From positions 468,062-532,061 of the forward strand of contig NZ_KN266207.1 of assembly GCF_000766945.1 (NCBI RefSeq): DNA of 64,000 nt, in the 5' to 3' direction. A model generated the notes under the pieces. The model did no database searches, was not told the origin of the DNA, and worked only from the letters and a program-made list of their open reading frames with translations. This DNA comes from Cellvibrio mixtus subsp. mixtus J3-8. Its GTDB lineage: Bacteria; Pseudomonadota; Gammaproteobacteria; Pseudomonadales; Cellvibrionaceae. A program made the position numbers and the translations under genes. Position 1 is the stretch's first letter. Each line of letters opens with the position of its first letter. This document shows, piece by piece, positions 54,242-64,000 of the stretch.

Positions 54242-54490
54242 ATGGCAACTACCAGCCTGAGCTTGGGTGAGCATTGGGAAGTTTTTATCAAAAATGAGAT
54301 TGCCAGCGGGCGCTATGGCTCTGCGAGTGAAGTAGTGCGTGATGCTTTACGCACTCTCGAAGAGCGGAAGCAGAAGTTGGAGGCATTGAGAACACACCTT
54401 GCCCAAGGTGCGCAACAAGCGGACAAAGGCCAATTTGTTGATAACTTTTCCGTGGATGCATTGATCGACGAATTGGATAGGGATAATTGA
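54242..54490 (+). CDS. parD: ParD-family antitoxin
   Basis: 82 residues. Ribbon-helix-helix N-terminus (TTSLSLGEHWEVFIKNEIAS, GRYGSASEVVRDALRTLEER) and a C-terminal acidic segment that wraps the toxin. Binds its own operator and neutralises ParE. ATG at 54242 with GGAGG seven bases before. Twelve bases separate it from parE. Confidence 0.93.
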   Translation: MATTSLSLGEHWEVFIKNEIASGRYGSASEVVRDALRTLEERKQKLEALRTHLAQGAQQADKGQFVDNFSVDALIDELDRDN

Positions 54491-54502
54491 TAAGGACATC
54501 TA

Positions 54503-54805
54503 ATGAAGAAATATCGGGTGACTCCCCGTGCCAGGGATGATTTAAAAAGTATCGCGCGCTATACCCAACATCAATGGGGTAAATTACAACGTGATAAATA
54601 TCTAAAATTGCTTGAGCAGCGGTTTGAATGGATTGGTGAAAATCCATTGTCAGGAAAAAATAGAAACGATATTTGTGCAGGTTATTACTCGTTTCCGCAC
54701 GGTGAACATTTGGTGTTTTATCGACTCGGTGCAGGAGTAATTGACGTTATTGGGGTGTTACATCAGGACATGGATGTGGAATATTATTTTAATACCTGGC
54801 ATTGA
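54503..54805 (+). CDS. parE: ParE/RelE-superfamily toxin
   Basis: 100 residues. YRVTPRARDDLKSIARYTQHQW and ENPLSGKNRNDICAGYY, FPHGEHLVFYRL match ParE, which inhibits DNA gyrase in characterised members. All conserved parts seem present, so it is probably functional. The stop lies three bases before the next possible ATG, so the exported protein downstream may be translated with it. Confidence 0.92.
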   Translation: MKKYRVTPRARDDLKSIARYTQHQWGKLQRDKYLKLLEQRFEWIGENPLSGKNRNDICAGYYSFPHGEHLVFYRLGAGVIDVIGVLHQDMDVEYYFNTWH

Positions 54806-54807
54806 CA

Positions 54808-55680
54808 ATGTTGCGACTGATAAAAATGAAAATATTATCTTGTTATGTCGCATCCATTCTTATGATTTCCAGTGCTGCAAATGCCGATCAATTCTGCTTC
54901 GCGCTCGCGGAGACTTACTACGAGCAAGTTTATTGCCAGCTCCAGGCAAAAGCCCAAACTAAAAATTTACCACCGTTTAATCAATTCAAAAAAAATAATG
55001 AACAAGTACAAGCATCGCTGTTAAAACGGCCGGCTGAGCGTAACGGGATCAAGTTGCCCTTGCCGATAAAAAAGCTCCCTGTAGCGACAGAAACCAAATT
55101 GGCGGTTATAGAAACCAGCGTAATTACAAAAGCCAAGCCTGCCATTACGGAGAAGTCAACTGTTCAAGTGGCAAGAACTGGACCGATAGCGGCTATTCAA
55201 CAAACTACGCCACTGATTGAAAATATTTTTGGTTGCAAGTTGATTTCCAAACAGTTGCAGTGCAGCAATGGTGTGTTCACCTTGTCAGGCAATAAAGCCA
55301 ATCAGCGCCTCACAAAATCAGCGTTGACGGCGGAAAATAAAATGAATTTACCCGGCTATAAAGAGGGGGCGATAAACCAGTATTTAGCGCGTGCTTACCA
55401 GCAATATATTGGCAAAATGTGTGAGATAGGTTTGTGCGGAGTCACTATGACTTATGGGAAATTTACTTATCTTTATCAGGATATTAACAGTAAAGGCCTG
55501 GACTTTGCGCAGCGTTTTGAAACTATGTATAGCTTCCTGAAAAAAGATAAAGCCAGTATGGGAGTAAGCGAATCATCTGCAATACCGCAGGGGTTAATTG
55601 CAGATGATTGCAGCCCCTTGGGCGATAGTTATTATGTTTGTGAAATGCAGGGACGCAATTTTATTTTTACGCGGCAGTAA
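54808..55680 (+). CDS. Exported protein of unknown function
   Basis: About 290 residues with a signal peptide (MKILSCYVASILMISSAANA). The mature protein has a Cys-rich N-terminal part (DQFCFALAETYYEQVYCQLQ), a Lys/Pro/Thr-rich linker and a C-terminal domain with GCKLISKQLQC, KMCEIGLCG and DDCSPLG...YVCEMQG, so several disulphides are likely. Not recognised as a known family. Start may be ATG 54808, two codons after the parE stop, or ATG 54826, which fits the signal peptide best. It is not an obvious member of the toxin module. Confidence 0.65.
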   Translation: MLRLIKMKILSCYVASILMISSAANADQFCFALAETYYEQVYCQLQAKAQTKNLPPFNQFKKNNEQVQASLLKRPAERNGIKLPLPIKKLPVATETKLAVIETSVITKAKPAITEKSTVQVARTGPIAAIQQTTPLIENIFGCKLISKQLQCSNGVFTLSGNKANQRLTKSALTAENKMNLPGYKEGAINQYLARAYQQYIGKMCEIGLCGVTMTYGKFTYLYQDINSKGLDFAQRFETMYSFLKKDKASMGVSESSAIPQGLIADDCSPLGDSYYVCEMQGRNFIFTRQ

Positions 55681-55736
55681 CAAATTTCATCGGGTTGAGT
55701 CTATAACTCATCTTGCCAACTTACAGTGAGGTCGCC

Positions 55737-56744
55737 ATGTTGATTAAAAGTCCCTCAGATATTCCTTCCTCCGAAATAACCCCGGAAAGTATTTATAATT
55801 CCCGCCGCGAATTTATGCGCGGCACCATGAGCGCGGCCGCATTGGGTGTTGGTATCGCTGCTGCTCCGGATTTGCTGGCGGCGCCCAGCCAGGTTGTTGA
55901 TAAAGATTTGCCCGGGCCTGATTGGTTGAAACAACAGATTGCTGCGGCCAAAACCAACCAGGAAAAAATCAGCGAAAACCTTACGCCGTATGAACATGTG
56001 ACTGGTTATAACAATTTTTATGAGTACGGGTATGACAAAACCGACCCGGCCGCCAAATCCCATGTGCTTAAACCACATCCATGGTCAGTGGAAATTGCGG
56101 GTGAGGTAGCCAAACCCGGCACTTATACGCTGGAGGATTTATTAAAAGGTGTAAATCTGGAAGAGCGTATTTATCGCCTGCGTTGTGTGGAAGCCTGGTC
56201 TATGGTTGTGCCCTGGGTTGGCTTTCCGTTAGCGGATTTAATTAAACGTTTTGAACCAACCGGCAACGCAAAATTTGTATCTTTCACAACATTAAAACGC
56301 CCGGCGGAAATGCCCGGCCAAAAAAGTTCGTTTAGCACCATTGATTGGCCGTACCGCGAAGGTTTGCGTATGGACGAAGCCATGCACCCGTTAACTATTT
56401 TAGCGGTGGGACTGTATGGAAAAGTATTGCCTAACCAAAACGGCGCGCCGCTGCGTTTAGTCGTGCCATGGAAATATGGATTCAAATATATTAAATCGAT
56501 TGTGAAAATCGAATTCACTGAAAAACAACCCAAGACTACCTGGAGCATGATTGCACCGGATGAATATGGTTTTTATGCCAATGTAAATCCAAAGGTTAGC
56601 CACCCGCGCTGGAGCCAGGCAGAAGAGCGCCGTTTGCCGAGTGGGTTATTGCGGCCCAACATTGTTCCTACACAAATGTTCAATGGCTATGCTGACCAGG
56701 TTGCGCATCTTTATAAAGATATGGACTTACGAAAATATTATTAA
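55737..56744 (+). CDS. msrP: Protein-methionine-sulfoxide reductase catalytic subunit MsrP
   Basis: 335-residue molybdopterin enzyme of the periplasm that repairs oxidised methionine. A twin-arginine signal [10 protein letters not shown] starts near residue 21. The Mo-ligand Cys is in [15 protein letters not shown], followed by GFPLADLI and [21 protein letters not shown] at 55737 after GTGAGG; an in-frame ATG at 55713 is outside the signal. Partner msrQ follows at 57 bases. Confidence 0.95.
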   Translation: MLIKSPSDIPSSEITPESIYNSRREFMRGTMSAAALGVGIAAAPDLLAAPSQVVDKDLPGPDWLKQQIAAAKTNQEKISENLTPYEHVTGYNNFYEYGYDKTDPAAKSHVLKPHPWSVEIAGEVAKPGTYTLEDLLKGVNLEERIYRLRCVEAWSMVVPWVGFPLADLIKRFEPTGNAKFVSFTTLKRPAEMPGQKSSFSTIDWPYREGLRMDEAMHPLTILAVGLYGKVLPNQNGAPLRLVVPWKYGFKYIKSIVKIEFTEKQPKTTWSMIAPDEYGFYANVNPKVSHPRWSQAEERRLPSGLLRPNIVPTQMFNGYADQVAHLYKDMDLRKYY

Positions 56745-56800
56745 GCAGTGCGGATATTTTTATAATATCCGCTGCCATTTCATTTGCTGGATAAAATACG

Positions 56801-57397
56801 ATGCCTGTTCTTTGGCGAAGAATACTGATTTTCCTTCTCGCATCAATTCCCCTGGTTTTTATAATTTATAAAACCCTGACCAACCAGCTGGGTGCAGATC
56901 CGGCTAAAACTATTGTTCTTTTTACCGGCGAGTGGGCAATTTATTTTTTGTTTATTACGCTTGCGGTTACACCGTTGCGTCGGTTGATTCACGTCGGTAG
57001 AGTTCATTTTCGCTGGTTGCAAGTGCATCGCCGTATGTTGGGATTATTTGCTTTGTTTTATGCGCTTCTGCATGTGACTGCATTTCTGGTATTTATTCTA
57101 GGGCTGGATTTCACTCGTTTTGGCAAAGAGCTGGTTGAGCGACCTTACATTCTTGTGACTATTCCGGCGGTGATTTTACTGATTGTGTTAGGCATAACAT
57201 CGACTAAAGCGATGATGCGGCGTTTGGGGAAAAGCTGGAGCAGACTACATAAAAGTATTTATTTGATCGCCATATTGGCATGGCTTCATGTATTTATGCA
57301 GGTAAGATCAAGTTATTTTGAAGCAGTTATTTTGGGCAGTATTTTATTATGGCTTCTAGGAATCAGGGTTTATTGGTATTTCCAGAAGCCAAAATAA
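56801..57397 (+). CDS. msrQ: Heme-binding membrane subunit MsrQ
   Basis: 198-residue inner-membrane cytochrome b of the ferric-reductase-like family, with six membrane helices. Heme His in HRRMLGLFALFYALLHVTAF and SRLHKSIYLIAILAWLHVFM. It passes electrons from the quinone pool to MsrP. ATG at 56801, frame continues through WRRILIFLLASIPLVF. Confidence 0.94.
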   Translation: MPVLWRRILIFLLASIPLVFIIYKTLTNQLGADPAKTIVLFTGEWAIYFLFITLAVTPLRRLIHVGRVHFRWLQVHRRMLGLFALFYALLHVTAFLVFILGLDFTRFGKELVERPYILVTIPAVILLIVLGITSTKAMMRRLGKSWSRLHKSIYLIAILAWLHVFMQVRSSYFEAVILGSILLWLLGIRVYWYFQKPK

Positions 57398-57426
57398 AAC
57401 GCGATTATTTATTGTGTGGATGGAAG

Positions 57427-57446
57427 AACACCTGAATCGGTGTTTT
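57427..57446 (+). terminator. Weak hairpin after msrQ
   Basis: AACACC / GGTGTT six-base stem, six-base loop, T run of only two to four. Probable low-efficiency terminator between convergent msrQ and gdhA. Confidence 0.4.
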
Positions 57447-57462
57447 CCCATCTTTATTTGTG

Positions 57463-59128
<1,666 letters not shown>

Positions 59129-59689
59129 TTATGCGCGAGACTTATATTCGCCGGTGCGTGCGTCAATGATGATCTTCTGGCCGATCTCAACGAAAGCAGC
59201 AACTTGCAATTCAGTGCCGTTCTTGAGCTTGGCAGTTTTCATTACTTTGCCAGAGGTATCGCCACGAACTGCCGGTTCGGTGTAAGCCACTTCGCGGGTG
59301 ATAGCATTTGGTGGCGTTACAGAAATTACTTTACCTTCGTAGAACACTGCATCACACACGTCTTCCATGCCATCTTCAATCCATGGAAGCAAATCGCCCA
59401 GCTCTTCGCCGGTTACTTCGTATTGGTTGAACTCAGGGTCCATAAATACGTACATCGGGTCAGCGTAGTAAGAGTAAGTTACTTCTTTACGATCCAGCTG
59501 GATGTCTTCGAATTTGTCATCGGCGCGGTATACGGTTTCGGTATTGATACCGTTGAGAAGGTTTTTCAGTTTCATTTTTACAACAGCGGCGTTACGGCCG
59601 GATTTGTTGTATTCCGCTTTTTGAACAACCCAGGGTGAGCCGTCGATCATCAGAACGTTGCCAGCGCGGCAGTCTTGTGCAATTTTCAT
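59129..59689 (-). CDS. efp: Elongation factor P, Arg32 (rhamnosylated) type
   Basis: 186 residues, three beta-barrel domains. It relieves ribosome stalling at polyproline. The tip loop of domain I reads NKSGRNAAV with Arg at residue 32 in place of the lysine that EpmAB modifies in E. coli; Arg32 is the residue rhamnosylated by EarP, whose gene is next upstream. The ATG at 59689 begins [17 protein letters not shown]; a longer frame up to 59839 is not EF-P. A possible own promoter has -10 TATAGT at 59791-59786 with a GC-rich discriminator. Confidence 0.96.
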   Translation of the reverse strand: MKIAQDCRAGNVLMIDGSPWVVQKAEYNKSGRNAAVVKMKLKNLLNGINTETVYRADDKFEDIQLDRKEVTYSYYADPMYVFMDPEFNQYEVTGEELGDLLPWIEDGMEDVCDAVFYEGKVISVTPPNAITREVAYTEPAVRGDTSGKVMKTAKLKNGTELQVAAFVEIGQKIIIDARTGEYKSRA

Positions 59690-59798
59690 GGTAAATCCCA
59701 GTTTGCAGTAGTTAAGTAATGCGGGAGACCTTGAGCTACGCGGCGCGCACCGCCAGGTTTCCCGAGGGTTTGAAATCGGCGCGCTACTATACAGTTGT

Positions 59799-60965
59799 TT
59801 ACAGCTTTTCTGTAGTGCTTTTTTGGGGGGCATATCCAACGGCCAACGCCATTAACTGGCGGGCCAAATCGGGCTGTTGGGATAAATCCAGACTCCATTC
59901 TTGAACAGCAAATTGCCATTGCGATAGGTATTCCAGCATTTTGCTCCAGTCATTACTGGTATCAGCAAATTCATTCCAGTTGTGCCAAAGGCTGCGCAAG
60001 CGGTTAGCAAACTCTGCATTTTTCCCAGCCAGGAACTTGTCGAGGAAAGCATCCAGTTTGACGATATGGGCTTGCTCATCTTGCGGGTAGATATGCCAGA
60101 TAAAAGGTTTTCCAGCCCATTGCGCCCGTATAAAGGAATCCTCGCCACGCACAAAGTTGATATCGCACGCCCACAGTAACAGGTCATATTCAACCTGGGT
60201 GAGAAAGGGAATTACAGTAAGGAATAGATTTCCCTGTTGCCATTGTTTCCCTGTATCGAGATTTGCTTCCAGTGATTGATTGATGCTGGTGAGTATTTTT
60301 CCGCCGGGGACCAGACAATGGATGGGAGTAGGTGAATTGATCCAGGTATTTAATAGAGGGGCGATAGCCGGATTTTCATAAGCAAAGAGTGATACCAGCA
60401 AAGACGCATCTTTTTGCTGAACTCCGATTTTTTCTAAAAACATAGGTTTATCAAAACTTTCTCGACGAGCTAATAAGTCATGCTCGCGGAGCAAGCCACC
60501 GGTTTTCGGGGTAAATCCTGGAAAAAAGAAGGTTTTACGCAAGCCAGTGGCGGGGTGGATAGAGGTCATTCCGTGGCACTCTTCAACCCATTGCTCTGCG
60601 CTCAAATACTCAAGGTTGATCCACACCGGTGGATGCCCTGCATGTTTTTGCGCAGCCATCGCCTGCAGGTAGGTATCGGGAATATCACAGGCGAAGCCTT
60701 CGATGACGACCTGGGCTACCTCAATATTTGCCGGAAATGGTTCGATCCAACGGCAAATTTCAACCTTATTGCAAAACTGGTGTTCAAGGATTTGCGCTTC
60801 CGGCCAAATTCTCGCCAGGGAATCCATGTCATCAACCCACAGTCGCACGTGTTGGCGATGCTCATTGGCCAACTGCCGTGCAAGGCGCCAGCAAACGCCG
60901 ATATCGCCGTAGTTATCAATGACGCGACAAAAAATATCCCAGGACTTTGTTTCGGTTGCAGGCAT
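59799..60965 (-). CDS. earP: EF-P arginine rhamnosyltransferase
   Basis: 388-residue inverting glycosyltransferase (GT104, GT-B fold) that adds rhamnose from dTDP-rhamnose to Arg32 of EF-P. The N-terminal [20 protein letters not shown] carries the catalytic Asp pair (Asp17 and Asp21), and [20 protein letters not shown] has the donor-binding Glu/Asp/Ser region. Encoded 109 bases upstream of efp on the same strand, the standard earP-efp order. Confidence 0.95.
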   Translation of the reverse strand: MPATETKSWDIFCRVIDNYGDIGVCWRLARQLANEHRQHVRLWVDDMDSLARIWPEAQILEHQFCNKVEICRWIEPFPANIEVAQVVIEGFACDIPDTYLQAMAAQKHAGHPPVWINLEYLSAEQWVEECHGMTSIHPATGLRKTFFFPGFTPKTGGLLREHDLLARRESFDKPMFLEKIGVQQKDASLLVSLFAYENPAIAPLLNTWINSPTPIHCLVPGGKILTSINQSLEANLDTGKQWQQGNLFLTVIPFLTQVEYDLLLWACDINFVRGEDSFIRAQWAGKPFIWHIYPQDEQAHIVKLDAFLDKFLAGKNAEFANRLRSLWHNWNEFADTSNDWSKMLEYLSQWQFAVQEWSLDLSQQPDLARQLMALAVGYAPQKSTTEKL

Positions 60966-61072
60966 AAAAATAGATTGATAAACGAATAGGTGATCGAATG
61001 GGCATTCAAGGTTCGCATCATAATATGCATATAGATGCGGCTAAAGTTTTATCGGGTTGTTGCCAGAAATGA

Positions 61073-61103
61073 AAAAGGGGATCGATAAAATCGACCCCCT
61101 TTT
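61073..61103 (-). terminator. Intrinsic terminator after the MBL-fold gene
   Basis: AAAAGGGG-A-TCGA / TCGA-C-CCCCTTTT with one mismatch; on the minus strand it ends with a T run, 17 bases past the stop. Confidence 0.82.
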
Positions 61104-61119
61104 CTAATAGGCTCAACGA

Positions 61120-62094
61120 TCAATGCAACTGTGTGAAGTTCACTGGAATCCAATCGTAGGAATTGCCTTCTTTACGTAGATGGCCAAGACCCGGGAACTG
61201 GATGTGCGCCGCGCCTACGAGAATTCCTTCTTTCGCTGCCTGGGTGAAAATTTTATCGCGCTCGGCAGCGGCTTTTTTCTGGTCGCTATCAAAAGCAATG
61301 GTGACTTCGGGATGATCCAGCTGCACGGCGGCAACGTGAATCAAATCGCCAATCAGCCAGAGTTTCTGCCCCTGGCTTTCCACCTCATAAACACTGTGGC
61401 CGGCAGTATGGCCGGAGGTTGAAATGGCTTTAATTCCTGTTGTTAATTGGGTTTTATGGTTGAACGGTGCAAATTTTTTGGCAGTTTTATAGGGCGTTAA
61501 CATAGCGACGGCGTTGGTGTAAAAGCTTTTGGCGTCTGCCGGTGCCTTATCGAGATTGGCTTTGCTCAACCAGAAATCAGAGTCCTTTTGATCGACATGA
61601 ACCACTGCGTTAGGAAATGCCAGGGCATTGTTGCTCACTAAGCCGCCAATGTGATCCGAGTGTAAGTGAGTGATATAGATATCGTCGATTTGTGCAGGCT
61701 CATAACCGGAAGCGCGCAAGTTAGCGACGAATTTACCGAGCGTTGGACCGAAGAGCCCGCCAGCACCGGCATCGATCAATACCAGTTTTTCGCCGGTGTT
61801 AATCAAATAAGCATTCACCGACGTTTCCAGCGGTGCTTTTAAAAAAGAATTGGCCAATGCAGCGTTGGTTTTTGGTTCGGGATTGGTGAGCAGCTTATCG
61901 ACTGGCAGTTCTACAGTACCGTCATTAATTGCGGTTACTTCAAATGAACCAACCATCAAGCGGAAGTATCCCGGTGCAGGGGTTTTGGCCATGGGTGCAG
62001 CGGCCAGCGCGAGTTGGCTGCCAAGCCCGGTAATAAATGTTGCTGAAGCCAGGGCGGCTGCCAGGGCGAGTTTTTTCATAGAGAACACAGACAT
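61120..62094 (-). CDS. Exported metallo-beta-lactamase-fold hydrolase
   Basis: 324 residues with a signal peptide (KKLALAAALASATFITGLG ... ALAAA). The zinc motif THLHSDHIGG (HxHxDH) is complete, with later His in STSGHTAGHSVYEV, Asp in LIGDLIHVAAV and His in AAHIQFPGLGH. Homologues are often annotated as quorum-quenching lactonases or general MBL hydrolases, but substrate is not visible. ATG at 62094 (ribosome site AAGGAA) or 62079. Divergent from a LysR regulator, so probably its target. Confidence 0.87.
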   Translation of the reverse strand: MSVFSMKKLALAAALASATFITGLGSQLALAAAPMAKTPAPGYFRLMVGSFEVTAINDGTVELPVDKLLTNPEPKTNAALANSFLKAPLETSVNAYLINTGEKLVLIDAGAGGLFGPTLGKFVANLRASGYEPAQIDDIYITHLHSDHIGGLVSNNALAFPNAVVHVDQKDSDFWLSKANLDKAPADAKSFYTNAVAMLTPYKTAKKFAPFNHKTQLTTGIKAISTSGHTAGHSVYEVESQGQKLWLIGDLIHVAAVQLDHPEVTIAFDSDQKKAAAERDKIFTQAAKEGILVGAAHIQFPGLGHLRKEGNSYDWIPVNFTQLH

Positions 62095-62207
62095 ATAAAT
62101 TCCTTGGGGAGTTAACCCGTCAGCACAGATTAAGTAGACCGAACACGTGATGCTGTGTGCTTGGTGAAAAAATTGTATTTGTTTGCGTAAAATCGCACAA
62201 TGATGTA

Positions 62208-62230
62208 AATCGCAAACCATCTTTGCGATT
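62208..62230. promoter_or_regulatory. Perfect palindrome, likely LysR-regulator operator
   Basis: AATCGCAAA (62208-62216), five bases, TTTGCGATT (62222-62230): a perfect inverted repeat in the 171-base divergent region. A related half-site (AAAATCGCA) lies at about 62189-62198, one to two helical turns away, as expected for a tetrameric LysR protein. Confidence 0.65.
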
Positions 62231-62265
62231 TTTGCAACGAAATCATATCGGGTTTGGATTGCACA

Positions 62266-63216
62266 ATGTTAGATGCCATTCGTTTATTTATCGCCGTTGC
62301 CGACACGGGTAATTTGTCGAAAGTTGCCAGGGCACAGGCGATGGCGGTGTCTTCCATTTCACGCAAAATCGATGCATTGGAAGCGGAATTGGGCTTTCAA
62401 TTATTTCATCGCACCTCGCGGGTCATTTTATTAACCGACTCCGGCGCGGAGTTTTTGCCACGCGCGCGCCTTATTTTGCAGGAGCTGGATGAAGCGAAGA
62501 CGGCGATATCGGCACGCAATGCTGATCCGCAAGGATTGTTGACAATTACCGCACCTTCCGTGTTTGGTCGTATCCATTTGGCACCGGCAGTGATGAGTTT
62601 CATGCAGCGTTATCCGCTGATGGAAATCGACCTGAATGTCAGCGACGAAATTCTGGATCTCTCGGTGCATCGCGTGGATGTAGCAATTCGCATTGGCAAA
62701 TTGCCGGACAGCGACCTGGTTGCGACGCAACTCGCGCCTTTCCAGCGCTTGGTTTGTGCCAGCCCGAAATACCTTGAAAAGCATGGCATACCTGACTCGC
62801 CTCTGGATTTGGTAAACCATAATTGCCTGACGGTGAAGGGCAAGGGGGCGACGGTTCCCGGGCTTTGGGGATTTGCCGGTGTTAATCGCAACCAGCCGCT
62901 TGCCGTAAAAGGAAGTTTTTGCAGTAACGACATCAACTTTTTATTGCAAGCGGCGCTGGATGGTGTGGGGATCGTGCATCTCGCCAGCTGGTTGGTTAGC
63001 GATGCGATTGTGCGTGGGCAATTGATGTGTTTATTTGCCGGTGTGCCGGATATCCCGGCAAAAATCCAGCCCGGTATTCATGCGGTACGCATGCCGGGGC
63101 GCTCCCATGCTACAAAAGCACAATTGTTCATCGCACACCTGCGCGAAACATTTGGTGAGCCTGCCTATTGGGATCGAGCAATTACAGAGACGGTGAAAAA
63201 TAGCCTTCATCTATAG
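62266..63216 (+). CDS. LysR-family transcriptional regulator
   Basis: 316 residues: N-terminal winged helix (MLDAIRLFIAVADTGNLSKV, AVSSISRKIDALEAELGFQL, FHRTSRVILLTDSGAEFL) and a C-terminal ligand domain of the CrgA/AaeR-like subgroup (GLLTITAPSVFGRIHLAPAV). ATG at 62266; upstream codons from 62254 lack a ribosome site. Probably controls the divergent MBL-fold gene through the palindrome between them. Confidence 0.92.
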   Translation: MLDAIRLFIAVADTGNLSKVARAQAMAVSSISRKIDALEAELGFQLFHRTSRVILLTDSGAEFLPRARLILQELDEAKTAISARNADPQGLLTITAPSVFGRIHLAPAVMSFMQRYPLMEIDLNVSDEILDLSVHRVDVAIRIGKLPDSDLVATQLAPFQRLVCASPKYLEKHGIPDSPLDLVNHNCLTVKGKGATVPGLWGFAGVNRNQPLAVKGSFCSNDINFLLQAALDGVGIVHLASWLVSDAIVRGQLMCLFAGVPDIPAKIQPGIHAVRMPGRSHATKAQLFIAHLRETFGEPAYWDRAITETVKNSLHL

Positions 63217-63336
63217 GTCAAATGTATGATGGCAACCTGATAAAAACTACGGCGATATGATCGCGTACAACGGATGAACGGGTACTTCCCGTTATCATCT
63301 TATCGATAACGAATAGAGCTTCTATAGAGAAACACC

Positions 63337-63882
63337 ATGGCTTCCTTACAAGATCAACTATTAAAAGCGGGTTTAATCGACGCAAAAAAAGCCAAGCAGG
63401 CAAATAAGGAAAAGCGTAAAGAAACGAATGTAGCGCGTCGTTCCAATGAAGAAGTGGTCGATGAAATCAAACAATCGGCCGAGCAGGCACGCCAGGAAAA
63501 AGCGGAGCGCGACCGCGAGTTGAATCGCCTGCGCGACCAGGAGCTCCAGCAAAAAGCTATCGCCGCGCAAATCAAACAATTGATTGAAAATCATCGCCAG
63601 TCCAAGGGAGCGGGCGAGGGCGATGTGGAATACAACTTCACTGATGGCAAATTAATAAAAAAAATCCGCGTATCCAAACTGGTTCAGGAACAAATTGTGC
63701 GCGGCGTTTTGGCGGTGGTGAAATTGGGCGAAGGTTACGAAGTGGTACCGCGTATAGTGGCCGATAAAATTGCCCAGCGCGATGAAAAGTTTGTCATAGT
63801 GGCCAACACCAAAACCCAGCAACAAACGGAGGAAGATGATCCTTATAAGGATTATGTAATTCCCGATGATTTGATGTGGTAA
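63337..63882 (+). CDS. DUF2058 (YaiL-like) protein
   Basis: 181 residues: starts MASLQDQLLKAGLIDAKKAK, then a Lys/Glu/Arg-rich helical stretch (30-85, coiled coil) and a C-terminal globular part (VEYNFTDGKLIKKIRVS, YEVVPRIVADKIAQRD, ending DDLMW). DUF2058, nucleoprotein/polynucleotide-associated enzyme by annotation tradition; function not established. Ribosome site weak. The 118 bases after it show only a short hairpin (GCCAG/CTGGC, about 63941-63956). Confidence 0.9.
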   Translation: MASLQDQLLKAGLIDAKKAKQANKEKRKETNVARRSNEEVVDEIKQSAEQARQEKAERDRELNRLRDQELQQKAIAAQIKQLIENHRQSKGAGEGDVEYNFTDGKLIKKIRVSKLVQEQIVRGVLAVVKLGEGYEVVPRIVADKIAQRDEKFVIVANTKTQQQTEEDDPYKDYVIPDDLMW

Positions 63883-64000
63883 TTGCGCTGTTGTTGGGCA
63901 AATATCGATTAGCTATTTTGCCATCAGAGTATGGTTTTAGTTTGCCAGCCGACACTGGCTAATAGGATAAAACGCTAATTGATTGAGCGAAGGTTAATTG

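Noticed and set aside
59690-59839. 50-residue N-terminal extension of EF-P
   Set aside because: EF-P homology starts exactly at the ATG at 59689; the extra codons are Arg/Ser-rich and overlap the earP end.

Overview
The window is a continuous stretch of chromosome from a moderate-GC gammaproteobacterium. Family content and protein style (ACP phosphodiesterase AcpH, EarP with an Arg32-type EF-P, 180-kDa NAD-glutamate dehydrogenase, DUF1315/DUF2835/DUF2058/DUF1853 proteins, hexuronate transporter, sugar-oxidising GMC enzyme) suggest a Cellvibrio-like member of the Cellvibrionaceae. That assignment is inference from gene content; no rRNA is present. I see no prophage, insertion sequence, integron or CRISPR array. 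Most of the window is housekeeping, with a few accessory pieces.

Layout. 1-2.7 kb: end of an operon for oxidative sugar or glycoside metabolism (xylose-isomerase-like TIM barrel, GMC oxidoreductase, Tat-exported small subunit). 2.8-4.5 kb: acpH behind an inverted repeat, a possible 27-residue ORF, and an AT-rich lipase-like gene. 4.5-10.9 kb: two large overlapping minus-strand genes for an AddAB-like helicase/nuclease. 11.2-12.7 kb: exuT. 13.2-15.1 kb: an envelope cluster (two DUF4398-type lipoproteins, one ending in an OmpA domain, a DUF3309 membrane peptide, a BON lipoprotein) behind a possible sigma-E-like promoter. 15.2-21.6 kb: murI, rmuC, an acetyltransferase, trmA, an unknown lipoprotein and an orphan PAS histidine kinase. 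21.8-22.3 kb: tRNA-Val and tRNA-Asp with a good promoter and terminator, then a 27-codon ORF of which 12 codons are Asp. 22.6-33.1 kb: an unknown coiled-coil protein, an ACC deaminase/D-cysteine desulfhydrase homologue, a double cyclic-nucleotide-binding/rhodanese protein, DUF1853, nadK, a metallophosphoesterase, a rhomboid protease, DUF1315 and pepN.

33.3-35.4 kb: a chemotaxis transducer lacking a sensor domain, next to a separate membrane-anchored nitrate/nitrite-sensor-like protein and preceded by a 34-codon hydrophobic ORF. 35.4-42.7 kb: a complete minus-strand MoxR-DUF58-DUF4381-BatA-BatB/C-BatD operon. 43-50 kb: NAD-glutamate dehydrogenase and a second transducer with an NIT-like ligand domain. 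50-54.2 kb: DUF2835, pyrD, rmf, rlmKL. 54.2-57.4 kb: a parDE module with its own promoter and operator, an unknown exported protein, msrPQ. 57.5-61 kb: NADP-glutamate dehydrogenase, efp and earP. 61-64 kb: an exported metallo-beta-lactamase-fold protein divergent from a LysR regulator across a perfect palindrome, then a DUF2058 protein.

Themes. Nitrogen appears several times: both types of glutamate dehydrogenase, an NtrC-like half-perfect site upstream of gdhA, and two proteins with NIT-like domains. The least explained items are the Asp-rich microprotein with its structured leader, the hydrophobic microprotein before the split chemosensor, and the split chemosensor itself. All assignments were made by reading sequence; no database search was run.
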